The notes: generated from the letters alone by a model not told the origin. 7,404 nucleotides of DNA from JBATTK01 sp049670505 (GCA_049670505.1 JBATTK010000048.1:1-7404); one strand, 5' to 3'; positions 1-6,317 are shown, counted from the stretch's first letter. Numbers and translations: made by a program.

Positions 1-2
1 GT

Positions 3-24
3 GTCCTGACGGTACCGTCAGGAC
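3..24. repeat. Perfect 22-bp palindrome
   Basis: The left half GTCCTGACGGT is followed directly by its exact reverse complement ACCGTCAGGAC, with no loop and a GGTACC centre. As DNA it is a fully symmetric operator-like site; as RNA it would fold into a stem, but no T-tract follows (the next bases are GGAGGG), so it is not a standard intrinsic terminator. It lies 72 bp before the start of the DsbD-alpha-like gene. A related, imperfect version lies at 883-903, just before the peptidase gene. It may be the end of a longer repeat cut by the window edge. Confidence 0.7.
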
Positions 25-96
25 GGAGGGCAATCGAAAATTGAAAACGCGAACCACGACCATAGAAAATATCAATCGAGCCACAAAACCAAAAGC

Positions 97-537
97 ATGC
101 GAAAATCAGTAACAGCATTCTTACAATCCATAGGGGGGCGGTCCATAAAAGCCGGCCCGATACAATGGAAATTCACGGCGGAAAAGATAGATGGGGATAT
201 TTATAGGGTCAACGCCACCGCCTATATAGATTACCCTTGGCGGCTGTATTCCCGGCAATCGGAAACGGAAGGTCCCTTGCCCACTCAGGTGGAATTCGAG
301 GAAAGTGCCGCTGTACGTTTATTGGGCGAACCCGAAGAAATAGGAATATTCAAAGAAGAATATGATACAAAATTGAAGGTGTATACAAGGTATAGTACCT
401 CGGTAGTAAGCTTTGTACTTCCTGTACAAAGCTATATACGACCGGAAACCATAAAAGGAAAGGTCATTTTTATGGCCTGTACGAAAAAACGATGTCTGAA
501 TCCAGCAAAAATCGAGTTTCAAGTAGCACTGGACTGA
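97..537 (+). CDS. Stand-alone DsbD-alpha-like (disulfide-relay) domain protein
   Basis: This 146-residue protein resembles the N-terminal periplasmic domain of DsbD (the family also called disulphide bond corrector protein), an immunoglobulin-fold domain that passes electrons to periplasmic thiol partners. Visible features are the family-like start PIQWKFTAEKI (21-31), a WRLYS segment (48-52), and the C-terminal strand VIFMACTKKRCLNPAKIEF (123-141), which holds the redox pair Cys128 and Cys133 (C-x4-C). The DsbD membrane domain and C-terminal thioredoxin domain are absent. The protein has no signal peptide: the frame is open upstream only to a stop at 7-9, and those codons encode charged, polar residues. 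The ATG at 97 is the first in frame and has no Shine-Dalgarno, as is normal for this phylum. It may be a gene that lost its export signal, or one that works in an unexpected compartment. The domain call is fairly sure; the role is not. Confidence 0.75.
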   Translation: MRKSVTAFLQSIGGRSIKAGPIQWKFTAEKIDGDIYRVNATAYIDYPWRLYSRQSETEGPLPTQVEFEESAAVRLLGEPEEIGIFKEEYDTKLKVYTRYSTSVVSFVLPVQSYIRPETIKGKVIFMACTKKRCLNPAKIEFQVALD

Positions 538-618
538 ACAAGATTATAATGCAATATATAATGGGCTGGGGTTTAGACAGGTTAGAAACTGGAAATCGAA
601 CGCGGGAAGTTATTTTTT

Positions 619-673
619 GTCATTCAGAACGGCCCTTCGACTTCGCTCAGGGTACAGGGAGTGAAGAATCTCA
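619..673. repeat. Bacteroidetes intergenic palindromic repeat (CTTCGAC-TTCGCTCAG core)
   Basis: The outer parts GTCATTCAGAAC (619-630) and GTGAAGAATCTCA (661-673) match the common flavobacterial repeat that reads roughly GTCATTCTGAnCG...GAAGAATCTC. Between them sits the core CTTCGACTTCGCTCAG (635-650), bracketed by CCCT and AGGG. The same core, interrupted by 20 bp, is found at 5433-5468. Elements like this are scattered between genes in this group; their function is unknown. The repeat is seen directly, and the family link comes from general knowledge. Confidence 0.75.
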
Positions 674-793
674 CAGACCTAGAGAGGCAGATTCCATGCC
701 TATCGGCAGACGGGGCCGAAGGGAATGGCGAAGTGTAAATTCCATCAATTTAAGTCTAGTCGGAAATGCGGTATAGTAATTAAAAAACCTAAT

Positions 794-865
794 GTCAGTT
801 CGAGCCTGCCTGCGGTATGCAGGTCTCCTAATCGACCACAGGGAGCGTCAGGATGTATCGAGAAC
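794..865. repeat. Palindromic repeat of the GTCAnTTCGAG...TATCGAGAA family
   Basis: The element starts with GTCAGTTCGAG (794-804) and ends with TATCGAGAAC (856-865), the same two boundary blocks seen at 6136-6187, 6207-6268 (inverted) and 7248-7366 (an inverted pair). Inside it is a small stem CCTGC...GCAGG (805-823), and the segment 841-852 is the reverse of a CCTGACGCTCCC-type block that also appears at 6149-6159. It ends 62 bp before the peptidase start codon and does not look coding. Confidence 0.65.
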
Positions 866-882
866 AGTTTTAAAAATGAATA

Positions 883-903
883 GTCCTGTTACCGTAAAGA
901 CGG
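883..903. promoter_or_regulatory. Imperfect dyad resembling the palindrome at 3-24
   Basis: GTCCTG, then TACCGT, then GACGG occur here in the same order as in the perfect palindrome at 3-24 (GTCCTG-n3-TACCGT versus GTCCTG-T-TACCGT), with TTACCGTAA as a symmetric centre. It lies 25 bp before the peptidase start codon, where a regulator or leader structure could act. The similarity is visible, but a regulatory role is inference and chance or shared repeat ancestry remains possible. Confidence 0.3.
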
Positions 904-927
904 GAACCTATAATCAAATAAAGTTAA

Positions 928-3612
928 ATGAAAAAAACAATCTTAATCACAAGTCTCATTTTCTGTATCCTGAGCACCCTAAGCCATGCACAATCCTCCA
1001 CAGAAAACAAAAACAGTGATAGTTTAACCCAACAAAAAAGACCCTTAACTCCCGAAGATTATAGATTGTGGAGCAAAATGTATGGTGAAAATATCTCCAA
1101 TAATGGGGATTGGTATTCATATAAGTTGTGGCACGGGAATCGAATAGATAGGACGGATAGCCTCTTCATTGGAGCTACCCAAAAGGACATTAATTATAGT
1201 TTTCCTCCTGGGGCGTATGGCCAATTTAGTCCAAGTAGTGGTTGGTTTGGTTGTTTAGTACCGGAAAAAGGGATGGCACTGGTGAATCTGGAAAAGGATG
1301 GCATCCAATGGATTCCCTATACCACCAAATTTGAGTTTTCGGCGGATGGCCGGTACTTGGTCGGTCTCGGAAAAGCAACAGATTCCCTATGTGCATCCCA
1401 GCTATGGATTATGGACCTGGAACGGGGAAAGCAGGAATCGATCACTGGGGCCACGGAGTTCCTTCTGAACCCTACTTCCAATGGCTTAGCCTATATAATG
1501 GACACCAAAGGAAAAAAAGCGGTTAAACTACTAAGGTTTAAACAGTACCCTACAAAAACCATCACAATCACCGAAAATGCCCTAAACCCCTATAAAAAAA
1601 TGGTCTGGAACGATCAAGGCAACGCTCTGGCTTTTTTACAGGAACTGCCCGAAGGCCCGCAAAAGCAAAAAAGGCATAAAATATACCATTATACCAATAC
1701 ACGGGGGAGGGCTAAACTTCAGACCTTAGATCCCACAACGGATACTTCCCAATTTCCATACTCTAACATAATGGATACATATTTAAAGGTTTCAGAAGAT
1801 GGGGCCACTGTCTTTTTCAAGGTACAGAAGCTAGAAGAAATGAAAAAGACCAAGCACAATTTCTTGGGCAGTGAAGTTCAGGTTTGGGGAACAAGAGACA
1901 AACAGCTCTATCCAGAAAAGAAACGCCTACGGAATCGGAAATATAGCCCAAAGTTGGCCACTTGGTGGCCCAAGAAAGAGAAGGTCATGTTCTTGGAGAC
2001 TGATAGCCTTCCGGTTGCGGTCCTTACGGGTGACCGCAAGCAGTTGCTATCTTATAATCCCGAGGAATCCGGACTCCATTTTAAAGAATATGGAGACATT
2101 GATTTTTACCTTACCGATTTGGAGACCGACCGATATAAGCTGTTTTTGAAGCAACAAAATGGTGCGCCTGGCCTTACCTTGGTTTCCCCTGGTGGCAGGT
2201 ATATTGCTTATTTCAGGGACCAACATTGGTGGGCCTATGATCTGGAAAAAAAGACTCATGCCAATATGACCCAAGCCGTTGAAGTACCGGTATATGATGT
2301 AGAGCATGACCGCTCAAGTGTACCGCCGCCCTATGGGATTGCCGGCTGGACGCAAGGTGACCGTGAACTGCTGGTCTATGACCAATATGATGTGTGGCTG
2401 CTCTCCCCTAAAGGCAAAGTGCCTCGACGGCTTACCCAAGGCAGGGAATCCCAAATACGCTACCGTATCGACGAAAACGTGCGTAGATCGAATTTTCGCC
2501 GCCGTTGGTTTACTGGATTTGAAAGGGAGACATTTGATTTGTCCGAAGGCCTGATGCTCGAGACCTTGGGCAAGGATATGGCATCTGGCTACTCCCTTTG
2601 GAAGCCCGGAAAAGAAGTTAAGCCACTAGTCTATACCGATATGCATGTCAATGGACTTAAAAAAGCCGGTAAGAAAGAAGCCTATATTTATAAAGAGCAG
2701 TCTTTTGATACTTCTCCAAGATTGCTGTATTGGGAGCCGGGAATGCCCGAACCTAAAATCTTAGTGAAGAGTAACCCACAGCAAGAGAACTTCCAATGGG
2801 GCCGAGCGGAACTATTGCGCTATCCGGGACCCGATGGGAAACCCCTTCAAGGGGCATTATTCTATCCTGCAAACTATACCCTCCGTGAAAAATACCCCAT
2901 GATCGTAAACATATATGAACTTAAATCCAAAGAGTTGCACCGTTATGTAAATCCAACAGAATACTTACAGGATGGATGGAATCTCGCTAATTATACGACG
3001 GAAGGCTATCTGGTGTTTTATCCAGATATCAGGTACACCCCTAATGATCCGGGCATATCCGCGGTAAACTGTATAGAAGCGGGTGTCAAAGCCGTGTTGG
3101 CTAAAGGGATTGTGGACAAAGACCGGGTCGGGCTAATCGGCCATTCCTTTGGGGGCTATGAAACCGCCTTTGCCGTTACCCAGACCGATCTTTTTGCCAC
3201 CGCTGTGGCTGGTGCCGCAGTTACGGATCTAGTCAGTTGGTATCATACTTTGGAAGGTGATTACGGGAAGGATGTAATGAGCTTTTTTGAGGATGGGCAA
3301 TTCCGTTTTACCAATTCTTTTTATCAAAACCCGGCCGCCTATTTCCGCAATTCCCCTTTGCACCATGCGGGTAATATTAACACCCCTTTGTTGTTATGGA
3401 CTGGAGAGGAGGATTATCACGTGGACTGGCACCAAAGCGTTGAACTGTATTTGGGCCTTCGTCGTTTGAACAAGGCTTGCAAACTATTGATATATCCGGA
3501 AGAAAACCATTCTTTCTTAAAACCCAAAAACCAGATGGATCTTACCCAGCGGATAAAAAGATGGTTTGATGCCTATCTTAAACCGGAAGAAAAGGGGAAA
3601 GGAACCGAGTAA
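928..3612 (+). CDS. Secreted S9 family (prolyl oligopeptidase-type) serine peptidase
   Basis: This 894-residue protein is a serine peptidase of family S9, which includes prolyl oligopeptidases and dipeptidyl peptidases that trim peptides, often after proline. Residues 1-21 form a signal peptide (KK, then a hydrophobic stretch, then SHA before Q22), so it is exported; there is no lipobox cysteine. Residues about 130-620 are the expected beta-propeller, with repeated short motifs such as FSADGRYLVGLG and VSPGGRYIAYF. Residues about 640-885 are the alpha/beta-hydrolase domain: the nucleophile Ser740 lies in GHSFGGY, Asp829 in TGEEDYHV, and His861 in PEENHSF. The triad order and spacing are normal, so the enzyme should be active. 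The length fits the long Bacteroidetes S9 peptidases rather than human DPP4 or classical prolyl oligopeptidase. It stands alone on this strand and converges with the minus-strand cluster. The substrate cannot be told from sequence. Confidence 0.93.
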   Translation: MKKTILITSLIFCILSTLSHAQSSTENKNSDSLTQQKRPLTPEDYRLWSKMYGENISNNGDWYSYKLWHGNRIDRTDSLFIGATQKDINYSFPPGAYGQFSPSSGWFGCLVPEKGMALVNLEKDGIQWIPYTTKFEFSADGRYLVGLGKATDSLCASQLWIMDLERGKQESITGATEFLLNPTSNGLAYIMDTKGKKAVKLLRFKQYPTKTITITENALNPYKKMVWNDQGNALAFLQELPEGPQKQKRHKIYHYTNTRGRAKLQTLDPTTDTSQFPYSNIMDTYLKVSEDGATVFFKVQKLEEMKKTKHNFLGSEVQVWGTRDKQLYPEKKRLRNRKYSPKLATWWPKKEKVMFLETDSLPVAVLTGDRKQLLSYNPEESGLHFKEYGDIDFYLTDLETDRYKLFLKQQNGAPGLTLVSPGGRYIAYFRDQHWWAYDLEKKTHANMTQAVEVPVYDVEHDRSSVPPPYGIAGWTQGDRELLVYDQYDVWLLSPKGKVPRRLTQGRESQIRYRIDENVRRSNFRRRWFTGFERETFDLSEGLMLETLGKDMASGYSLWKPGKEVKPLVYTDMHVNGLKKAGKKEAYIYKEQSFDTSPRLLYWEPGMPEPKILVKSNPQQENFQWGRAELLRYPGPDGKPLQGALFYPANYTLREKYPMIVNIYELKSKELHRYVNPTEYLQDGWNLANYTTEGYLVFYPDIRYTPNDPGISAVNCIEAGVKAVLAKGIVDKDRVGLIGHSFGGYETAFAVTQTDLFATAVAGAAVTDLVSWYHTLEGDYGKDVMSFFEDGQFRFTNSFYQNPAAYFRNSPLHHAGNINTPLLLWTGEEDYHVDWHQSVELYLGLRRLNKACKLLIYPEENHSFLKPKNQMDLTQRIKRWFDAYLKPEEKGKGTE

Positions 3613-3785
3613 AAGTATTCACTTTGGCATAATAGTTATCCTGTCAGAATCCAAGTGTAAAAGAACGAACATATGGGTCATGCTAGGGAATAATATTGTG
3701 AGCCATTAAATTTTACAGAGAAAACTTGTAATCCCAAGAATTCGAGAGGGTTTCACTACTAAGAATCAGGGTGCTAAATCTAACT
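3613..3785. other. Spacer after the peptidase gene with no recognised feature
   Basis: No open frame with a plausible start, no repeat shared with the rest of the window and no strong hairpin is visible between the peptidase stop codon and the first hairpin at 3786. It probably forms the long 3' untranslated part of the peptidase transcript. Confidence 0.5.
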
Positions 3786-3806
3786 ATCCCGCTGAAAAAG
3801 CGGGAT
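3786..3806. terminator. Hairpin, possible terminator of the peptidase transcript
   Basis: ATCCCGCT (3786-3793) pairs with AGCGGGAT (3799-3806) across a GAAAA loop; flanking ACTA and TAGT could extend the stem past a bulged base. GC-rich stems of this sort with an A-rich loop are typical flavobacterial terminators. A clear T-tract is missing on both sides and it lies about 175 bp after the peptidase stop, so it may instead be a processing or stability stem. Confidence 0.5.
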
Positions 3807-3817
3807 TAGTTCAACCA

Positions 3818-3850
3818 CCATGTTTTACTACGCAAACTTGCAAAACATGG
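3818..3850. repeat. Inverted repeat between two terminator-like hairpins
   Basis: CCATGTTTT (3818-3826) is the exact reverse complement of AAAACATGG (3842-3850), with a 15-nt spacer. It sits between the stem at 3786 and the terminator at 3862, in the region where transcripts from the peptidase and from the minus-strand peptide cluster meet. It may help stop or stabilise converging transcripts. No protein or family can be assigned. Confidence 0.45.
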
Positions 3851-3861
3851 ATTTCACTAAA

Positions 3862-3887
3862 AAAAGGTGTCCGTTCGGACACCTTTT
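3862..3887 (-). terminator. Intrinsic terminator of the minus-strand peptide cluster
   Basis: AAAAGGTGTCC (3862-3872) pairs with GGACACCTTTT (3877-3887) around a GTTC loop. Read on the minus strand the GC-rich stem is followed by seven T residues, the classical form of an intrinsic terminator, 24 bp after the stop codon of the four-Cys peptide gene. Read on the plus strand it is followed by TTTT and CCTT, so it may also stop transcripts coming from the peptidase gene. Confidence 0.85.
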
Positions 3888-3910
3888 CCTTAATCTCTAC
3901 AAAACTATTA

Positions 3911-4201
3911 TCACGGCCTATACAGCAAACTGTTACACAGTGTACCTTGCTTTGCAAAAACTTGAGTTCCCAATGGTACGCCTTGGAAATCCTCAGTTGT
4001 CTCACAAACTGGGTTTGCACTGTTCGTTCCGCATATTTCTGGTACCGAAATACAACTAATCGCACTTCCATTCTGGACAAACCCGGTTATAAACATCTCC
4101 TCTTCCAAACCATTTTGGGTAGGGGTAAAGGCAAAAGAAGCTACGATGGCCAGCATAAAGGCAAAGGCCGGTAAAGCGATTTTAAAAACTTTAGATTTCA
4201 T
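3911..4201 (-). CDS. Exported four-cysteine peptide, DUF6520-like (copy 1)
   Basis: This 96-residue protein has the layout of the small exported peptides of Flavobacteria annotated as DUF6520 and comparable to NVEALA peptides of Bacteroides. Residues 1-24 (MKSKVFKIALPAFAFMLAIVASFA) are a positively charged, hydrophobic leader. The remainder, about 70 residues, has cysteines at 50, 57, 66 and 89, enough for two disulfides, and ends in LLYRP. The peptide 2 gene at 6601-6915 encodes a clear paralogue with the same leader, the same C-x6-C-x8-C spacing and the same LYRP ending. It is the last gene of the minus-strand cluster, 78 bp after the 374-residue protein, and is followed by a strong terminator. 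The function is unknown; a secreted or surface peptide that needs oxidised cysteines is an inference from the leader, the cysteines and the MauE-like neighbour. The family name is recalled from similarity, not searched. Confidence 0.8.
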   Translation of the reverse strand: MKSKVFKIALPAFAFMLAIVASFAFTPTQNGLEEEMFITGFVQNGSAISCISVPEICGTNSANPVCETTEDFQGVPLGTQVFAKQGTLCNSLLYRP

Positions 4202-4214
4202 AATACATATATTT

Positions 4215-4245
4215 AAAAATTAATGACCTACTCTTTTTTACAGGT
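4215..4245 (-). promoter_or_regulatory. Conserved leader of peptide copy 1: hairpin plus possible -7 box
   Basis: On the minus strand ACCTG...TAGGT form a 5-bp stem with a 10-nt loop (4226-4230 with 4241-4245), followed by TAATTTTT (4215-4222), which matches seven of the eight positions of the Bacteroidetes -7 box TAnnTTTG. The same arrangement precedes peptide copy 2. The stem keeps pairing although one base differs (G-T here, G-C in copy 2). It could be a promoter with an operator, or a weak attenuator between the large gene and the peptide gene. No -33 TTG is obvious. Confidence 0.4.
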
Positions 4246-4279
4246 TTTCGGTCTTACCCCTGTCACTACGTAGTATTGT

Positions 4280-5404
4280 TCACGGCCGATGCATGACACC
4301 AGTTATATTGGCGCCCAGAGCCGTTGTATAGTTAGTATACATTTCCTTAAAGCGGTCTTCATCGAGTTGATACACAACGATATGGTTCCCGATCAAGCCT
4401 ATAAATTTATCATCGAGGACTTGAAATTTTTTTAGTTTCTCCTGCCCTATATTATAGACATAAAAACTGAACTGGTATGTGTTTTCTACTAGGTTGTACA
4501 CATCGATAATGGAAGCCTGCTTCCATATTTCCATAGGTTCGTTGCGCCCCACTAGTTTAGAGTTTACAAAAAGGTAGTTCCCATAAGTAGCACTGTATCT
4601 GTTAACCATGAGGGCAGGTGCGGACAGTTGACTTTTGTTTTTGGAGGCTATGGTGCCCACCTGTACTTGAGCGCGGCTTACGGTATCTATGGTCTTTCCG
4701 AAATGGCGTAATTGCAGATCCTTATCGGCAACGATATACTGGTTGCGATAAAAGTAGGTATAGACCAGTTTACGCAGCTGACGATTGTAGTGCAGAATAC
4801 CGTCCGTATCGAACACACCGTCCACCTGTTTTTGCAAGAGTTCATGGGAAAGGTCGATTTTGGCCGTATCCGCCAAGCTTATTTTCCCCAGTACATTTTC
4901 CTTGGTCCGGTTGCTTATTCCCCGTATGGCGAGAGTTATAGAGTCTATAGGTTGGGCCATTGTAAAATAAAAGGGTTCCTTCATCATGGAATGGGCCTTC
5001 CAATATGTGGTATTCCCTCTGAAGACAAATGGCATGGTGCCGTCCATCAAAAAGAAATGGGGAGGTATAACCCTTAGCTGTATAGACCGATTCTGAAGAC
5101 TATCCCGATCCAAACTTAACTGGACAGTCTGTTTTTTCCGGAGGGCGGTGTCCAGCACCAAGAGGTGCAAAGGTGCCGTAGGGTTGCCCAAATAGATTTG
5201 TCCTTCGTCCGCCCCGGCGATATAATAGGAATTAATCTTAAGGTCCAGTTCATGTGCCTTTATGGCGGGATGGCCTGGAAACCGACGCACAAAACTATTG
5301 TCGCGGTGTAGGCTGTCCTCCGAAAGGGCGAATAAAATAGTAACCAGCCCCGTACCGCTAAGGGCACAGATTAAAAGGGTGATATAGATTTTTTTTCGTT
5401 TCAT
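4280..5404 (-). CDS. Uncharacterised membrane-anchored or exported protein, possible beta-propeller
   Basis: I recognise this 374-residue protein only as a type of conserved hypothetical found beside MauE-like genes in Bacteroidetes; no function is known to me. Residues 1-5 are basic (MKRKK) and 6-27 are hydrophobic, giving a signal anchor or signal peptide without a lipobox cysteine. The mature part is rich in short beta-strand patterns with aromatic and glycine turns, for example YYIAGADEGQIYLGNPTAPLH (60-80), FLMDGTMPFVFRGN (118-131), LVYTYFYRNQYIVADKDL (213-230), YGNYLFVNSKLVGRNE (274-289) and IGLIGNHIVVYQL (335-347). This fits a beta-propeller, but no family signature proves it. It starts 106 bp after the MauE-like gene and is followed by peptide copy 1, so it probably belongs to one transcript with them. 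A scar of its 3' end lies before peptide copy 2, showing that the large gene and the peptide are a recurrent pair. In such pairs the propeller could be a carrier, receptor or maturation partner; this is inference. Confidence 0.8.
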   Translation of the reverse strand: MKRKKIYITLLICALSGTGLVTILFALSEDSLHRDNSFVRRFPGHPAIKAHELDLKINSYYIAGADEGQIYLGNPTAPLHLLVLDTALRKKQTVQLSLDRDSLQNRSIQLRVIPPHFFLMDGTMPFVFRGNTTYWKAHSMMKEPFYFTMAQPIDSITLAIRGISNRTKENVLGKISLADTAKIDLSHELLQKQVDGVFDTDGILHYNRQLRKLVYTYFYRNQYIVADKDLQLRHFGKTIDTVSRAQVQVGTIASKNKSQLSAPALMVNRYSATYGNYLFVNSKLVGRNEPMEIWKQASIIDVYNLVENTYQFSFYVYNIGQEKLKKFQVLDDKFIGLIGNHIVVYQLDEDRFKEMYTNYTTALGANITGVMHRP

Positions 5405-5432
5405 CTGTTACTATTTATTTTCAATGGTCATA

Positions 5433-5468
5433 CTTCGACCCTGTCTGCCTACAGGCAGGTGCGCTCAG
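5433..5468. repeat. CTTCGAC-TGCGCTCAG repeat core interrupted by a 20-bp palindromic insert
   Basis: The core that reads CTTCGACTTCGCTCAG at 635-650 is split here: CTTCGAC (5433-5439), then a 20-bp insert (5440-5459) containing CTGCCT-AC-AGGCAG, then TGCGCTCAG (5460-5468). It lies in the 106-bp spacer between the MauE-like gene and the 374-residue protein gene, inside the presumed transcript, where its stem could separate the expression of the two genes. Confidence 0.75.
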
Positions 5469-5510
5469 TAATCGTCTCGGTTGGTATTGAAATTCCTAAC
5501 TATGCCCATT

Positions 5511-5978
5511 TCATGCGGTCACATATTTATTTTCGGTAGTATAATTTTTAAGATCGCTCATAATCATGATACCAATAAAGGCCAAGGCGATAAAGGCGAT
5601 ATTAAAAATGAGATGCTCCGTCCAGCCCAGTTTCTCCAGTACGCCCCCACAGGAACAGGGAATGGAATCACTAAAGTTCAAAACGATAAAGATATAGGTG
5701 GTGAACATCACCATAAGTGTAAAGGAGGCATAGAGACCCAACAGCCTCAATTTGGGGATGACCAACATCAGGGAGAATACGATCTCGATAAACGGTATCA
5801 TCCAGGCTACCCAATCCGCATAGGCCGTTAAGACCGGGGACTGTCCTATCTGAATCTTAAATTCGTCAAAGACCAACAGTTTGCTCATGGCGGCATATAC
5901 AAATAGGATAATAAACAACATACATATAATCTCTAGCACTATTTTTTTATGATTATCTTTTAATTTTATAGTATTCAT
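5511..5978 (-). CDS. MauE/DoxX-like redox-associated membrane protein
   Basis: This 155-residue protein has four predicted membrane helices (about 13-34, 56-75, 80-100 and 123-141) and, between the third and fourth, IPCSCGG with Cys108 and Cys110. This is the layout of Bacteroidetes proteins of the MauE/DoxX family. MauE of methylotrophs is needed to mature the disulfide-rich small subunit of methylamine dehydrogenase; no methylamine gene is present here, so the client must differ. The start is taken at 5978 (MNTIKLKD) because a -7 box lies at 6001-6008; an earlier in-frame ATG at 6014 would put the promoter inside the gene and add twelve unlikely residues. It is the first gene of the minus-strand cluster leading to the 374-residue protein and the four-Cys peptide, which makes the peptide the natural candidate for its redox activity. 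Confidence 0.82.
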   Translation of the reverse strand: MNTIKLKDNHKKIVLEIICMLFIILFVYAAMSKLLVFDEFKIQIGQSPVLTAYADWVAWMIPFIEIVFSLMLVIPKLRLLGLYASFTLMVMFTTYIFIVLNFSDSIPCSCGGVLEKLGWTEHLIFNIAFIALAFIGIMIMSDLKNYTTENKYVTA

Positions 5979-6000
5979 GATAAGCAGATTATTAACAATA

Positions 6001-6008
6001 CAAAAGTA
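6001..6008 (-). promoter_or_regulatory. Bacteroidetes-type -7 promoter box of the MauE-like gene
   Basis: On the minus strand TACTTTTG is an exact match to TAnnTTTG. It lies 22 bp before the ATG at 5978, so transcription would start about 15 bases before the gene. A clear -33 TTG is not visible at the usual distance; the sequence there is T-rich. The box supports the short start of the MauE-like gene. Confidence 0.6.
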
Positions 6009-6135
6009 GGACACAGAAAATGAATAAGAATTATCTTACAGGTAGTAAAACTTGTCCGAGAGGGATTATTGATACGGAAAGGATTTTATAATTTCCTTAT
6101 GGCCTCTTTTTTAGGAGCTGTTTTACTTGTAAGTT

Positions 6136-6187
6136 GTCACTTCGAGTCCCGACGCTCCCAATGGTCGGTCGGGATTTATCGAGAAGC
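6136..6187. repeat. GTCAnTTCGAG...TATCGAGAA repeat with inserted palindrome
   Basis: The boundary blocks are GTCACTTCGAG (6136-6146) and TATCGAGAAGC (6177-6187). Directly after the first block sits an inserted stem, CCCGAC (6148-6153) pairing with GTCGGG (6168-6173). The matching inverted arm follows at 6207-6268, so together they form one large imperfect inverted repeat upstream of the MauE-like gene. Confidence 0.7.
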
Positions 6188-6206
6188 GTTATGCCTCCAC
6201 AATCTG

Positions 6207-6268
6207 TTCTCGATACAATTTCTTTTTCCCTAAAAGGTTCAGGGTCAAAAGAAACTACTCGAACTGAC
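6207..6268. repeat. Inverted copy of the TATCGAGAA...TTCGAG-TGAC repeat arm
   Basis: TTCTCGATACA (6207-6217) and ACTCGAACTGAC (6257-6268) are the reverse complements of the boundary blocks of the element at 6136-6187 and of the left arm at 7248-7293. The unit lies back to back with the arm at 6136-6187. Confidence 0.7.
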
Positions 6269-6317
6269 ATTTGAAACTAAATAGATGACCGAATCGGATA
6301 ACAAGGTGTCCCTTTGA

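Larger units (their letters stand above)
538..927. other. 390-bp intergenic spacer rich in palindromic repeats
   Basis: Between the DsbD-alpha-like gene and the peptidase gene I see no convincing coding sequence. The open frame 492-776 crosses a repeat that, read in this frame, gives the CHSERPFDFAQG string typical of repeat DNA wrongly called as protein. The spacer holds two repeat elements (619-673 and 794-865), a further imperfect palindromic stretch around 690-735, and a dyad motif at 883-903. No -7 box of the TAnnTTTG type is evident before the peptidase gene. Confidence 0.7.

Noticed and set aside
492..776. Open frame of 94 codons overlapping the end of the DsbD-alpha-like gene
   Set aside because: It overlaps the real gene in another frame and runs through an intergenic repeat; the CHSERPFDFAQG string it encodes is translated repeat DNA.
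792..1019. Open frame of 75 codons before and into the peptidase gene
   Set aside because: It covers a palindromic repeat and then the peptidase signal peptide in a different frame; no protein-like composition.
3811..4080. Open frame of 89 codons on the minus strand
   Set aside because: It overlaps peptide copy 1 in another frame and crosses the terminator hairpin.
4712..5077. Plus-strand open frame of 121 codons
   Set aside because: It lies wholly inside the 374-residue protein gene on the opposite strand and has no recognisable family pattern.
5979..6014. Earlier in-frame ATG for the MauE-like protein, adding 12 residues
   Set aside because: The extension overlaps an exact TAnnTTTG box at 6001-6008 and adds residues unlike the family; the start at 5978 is better.
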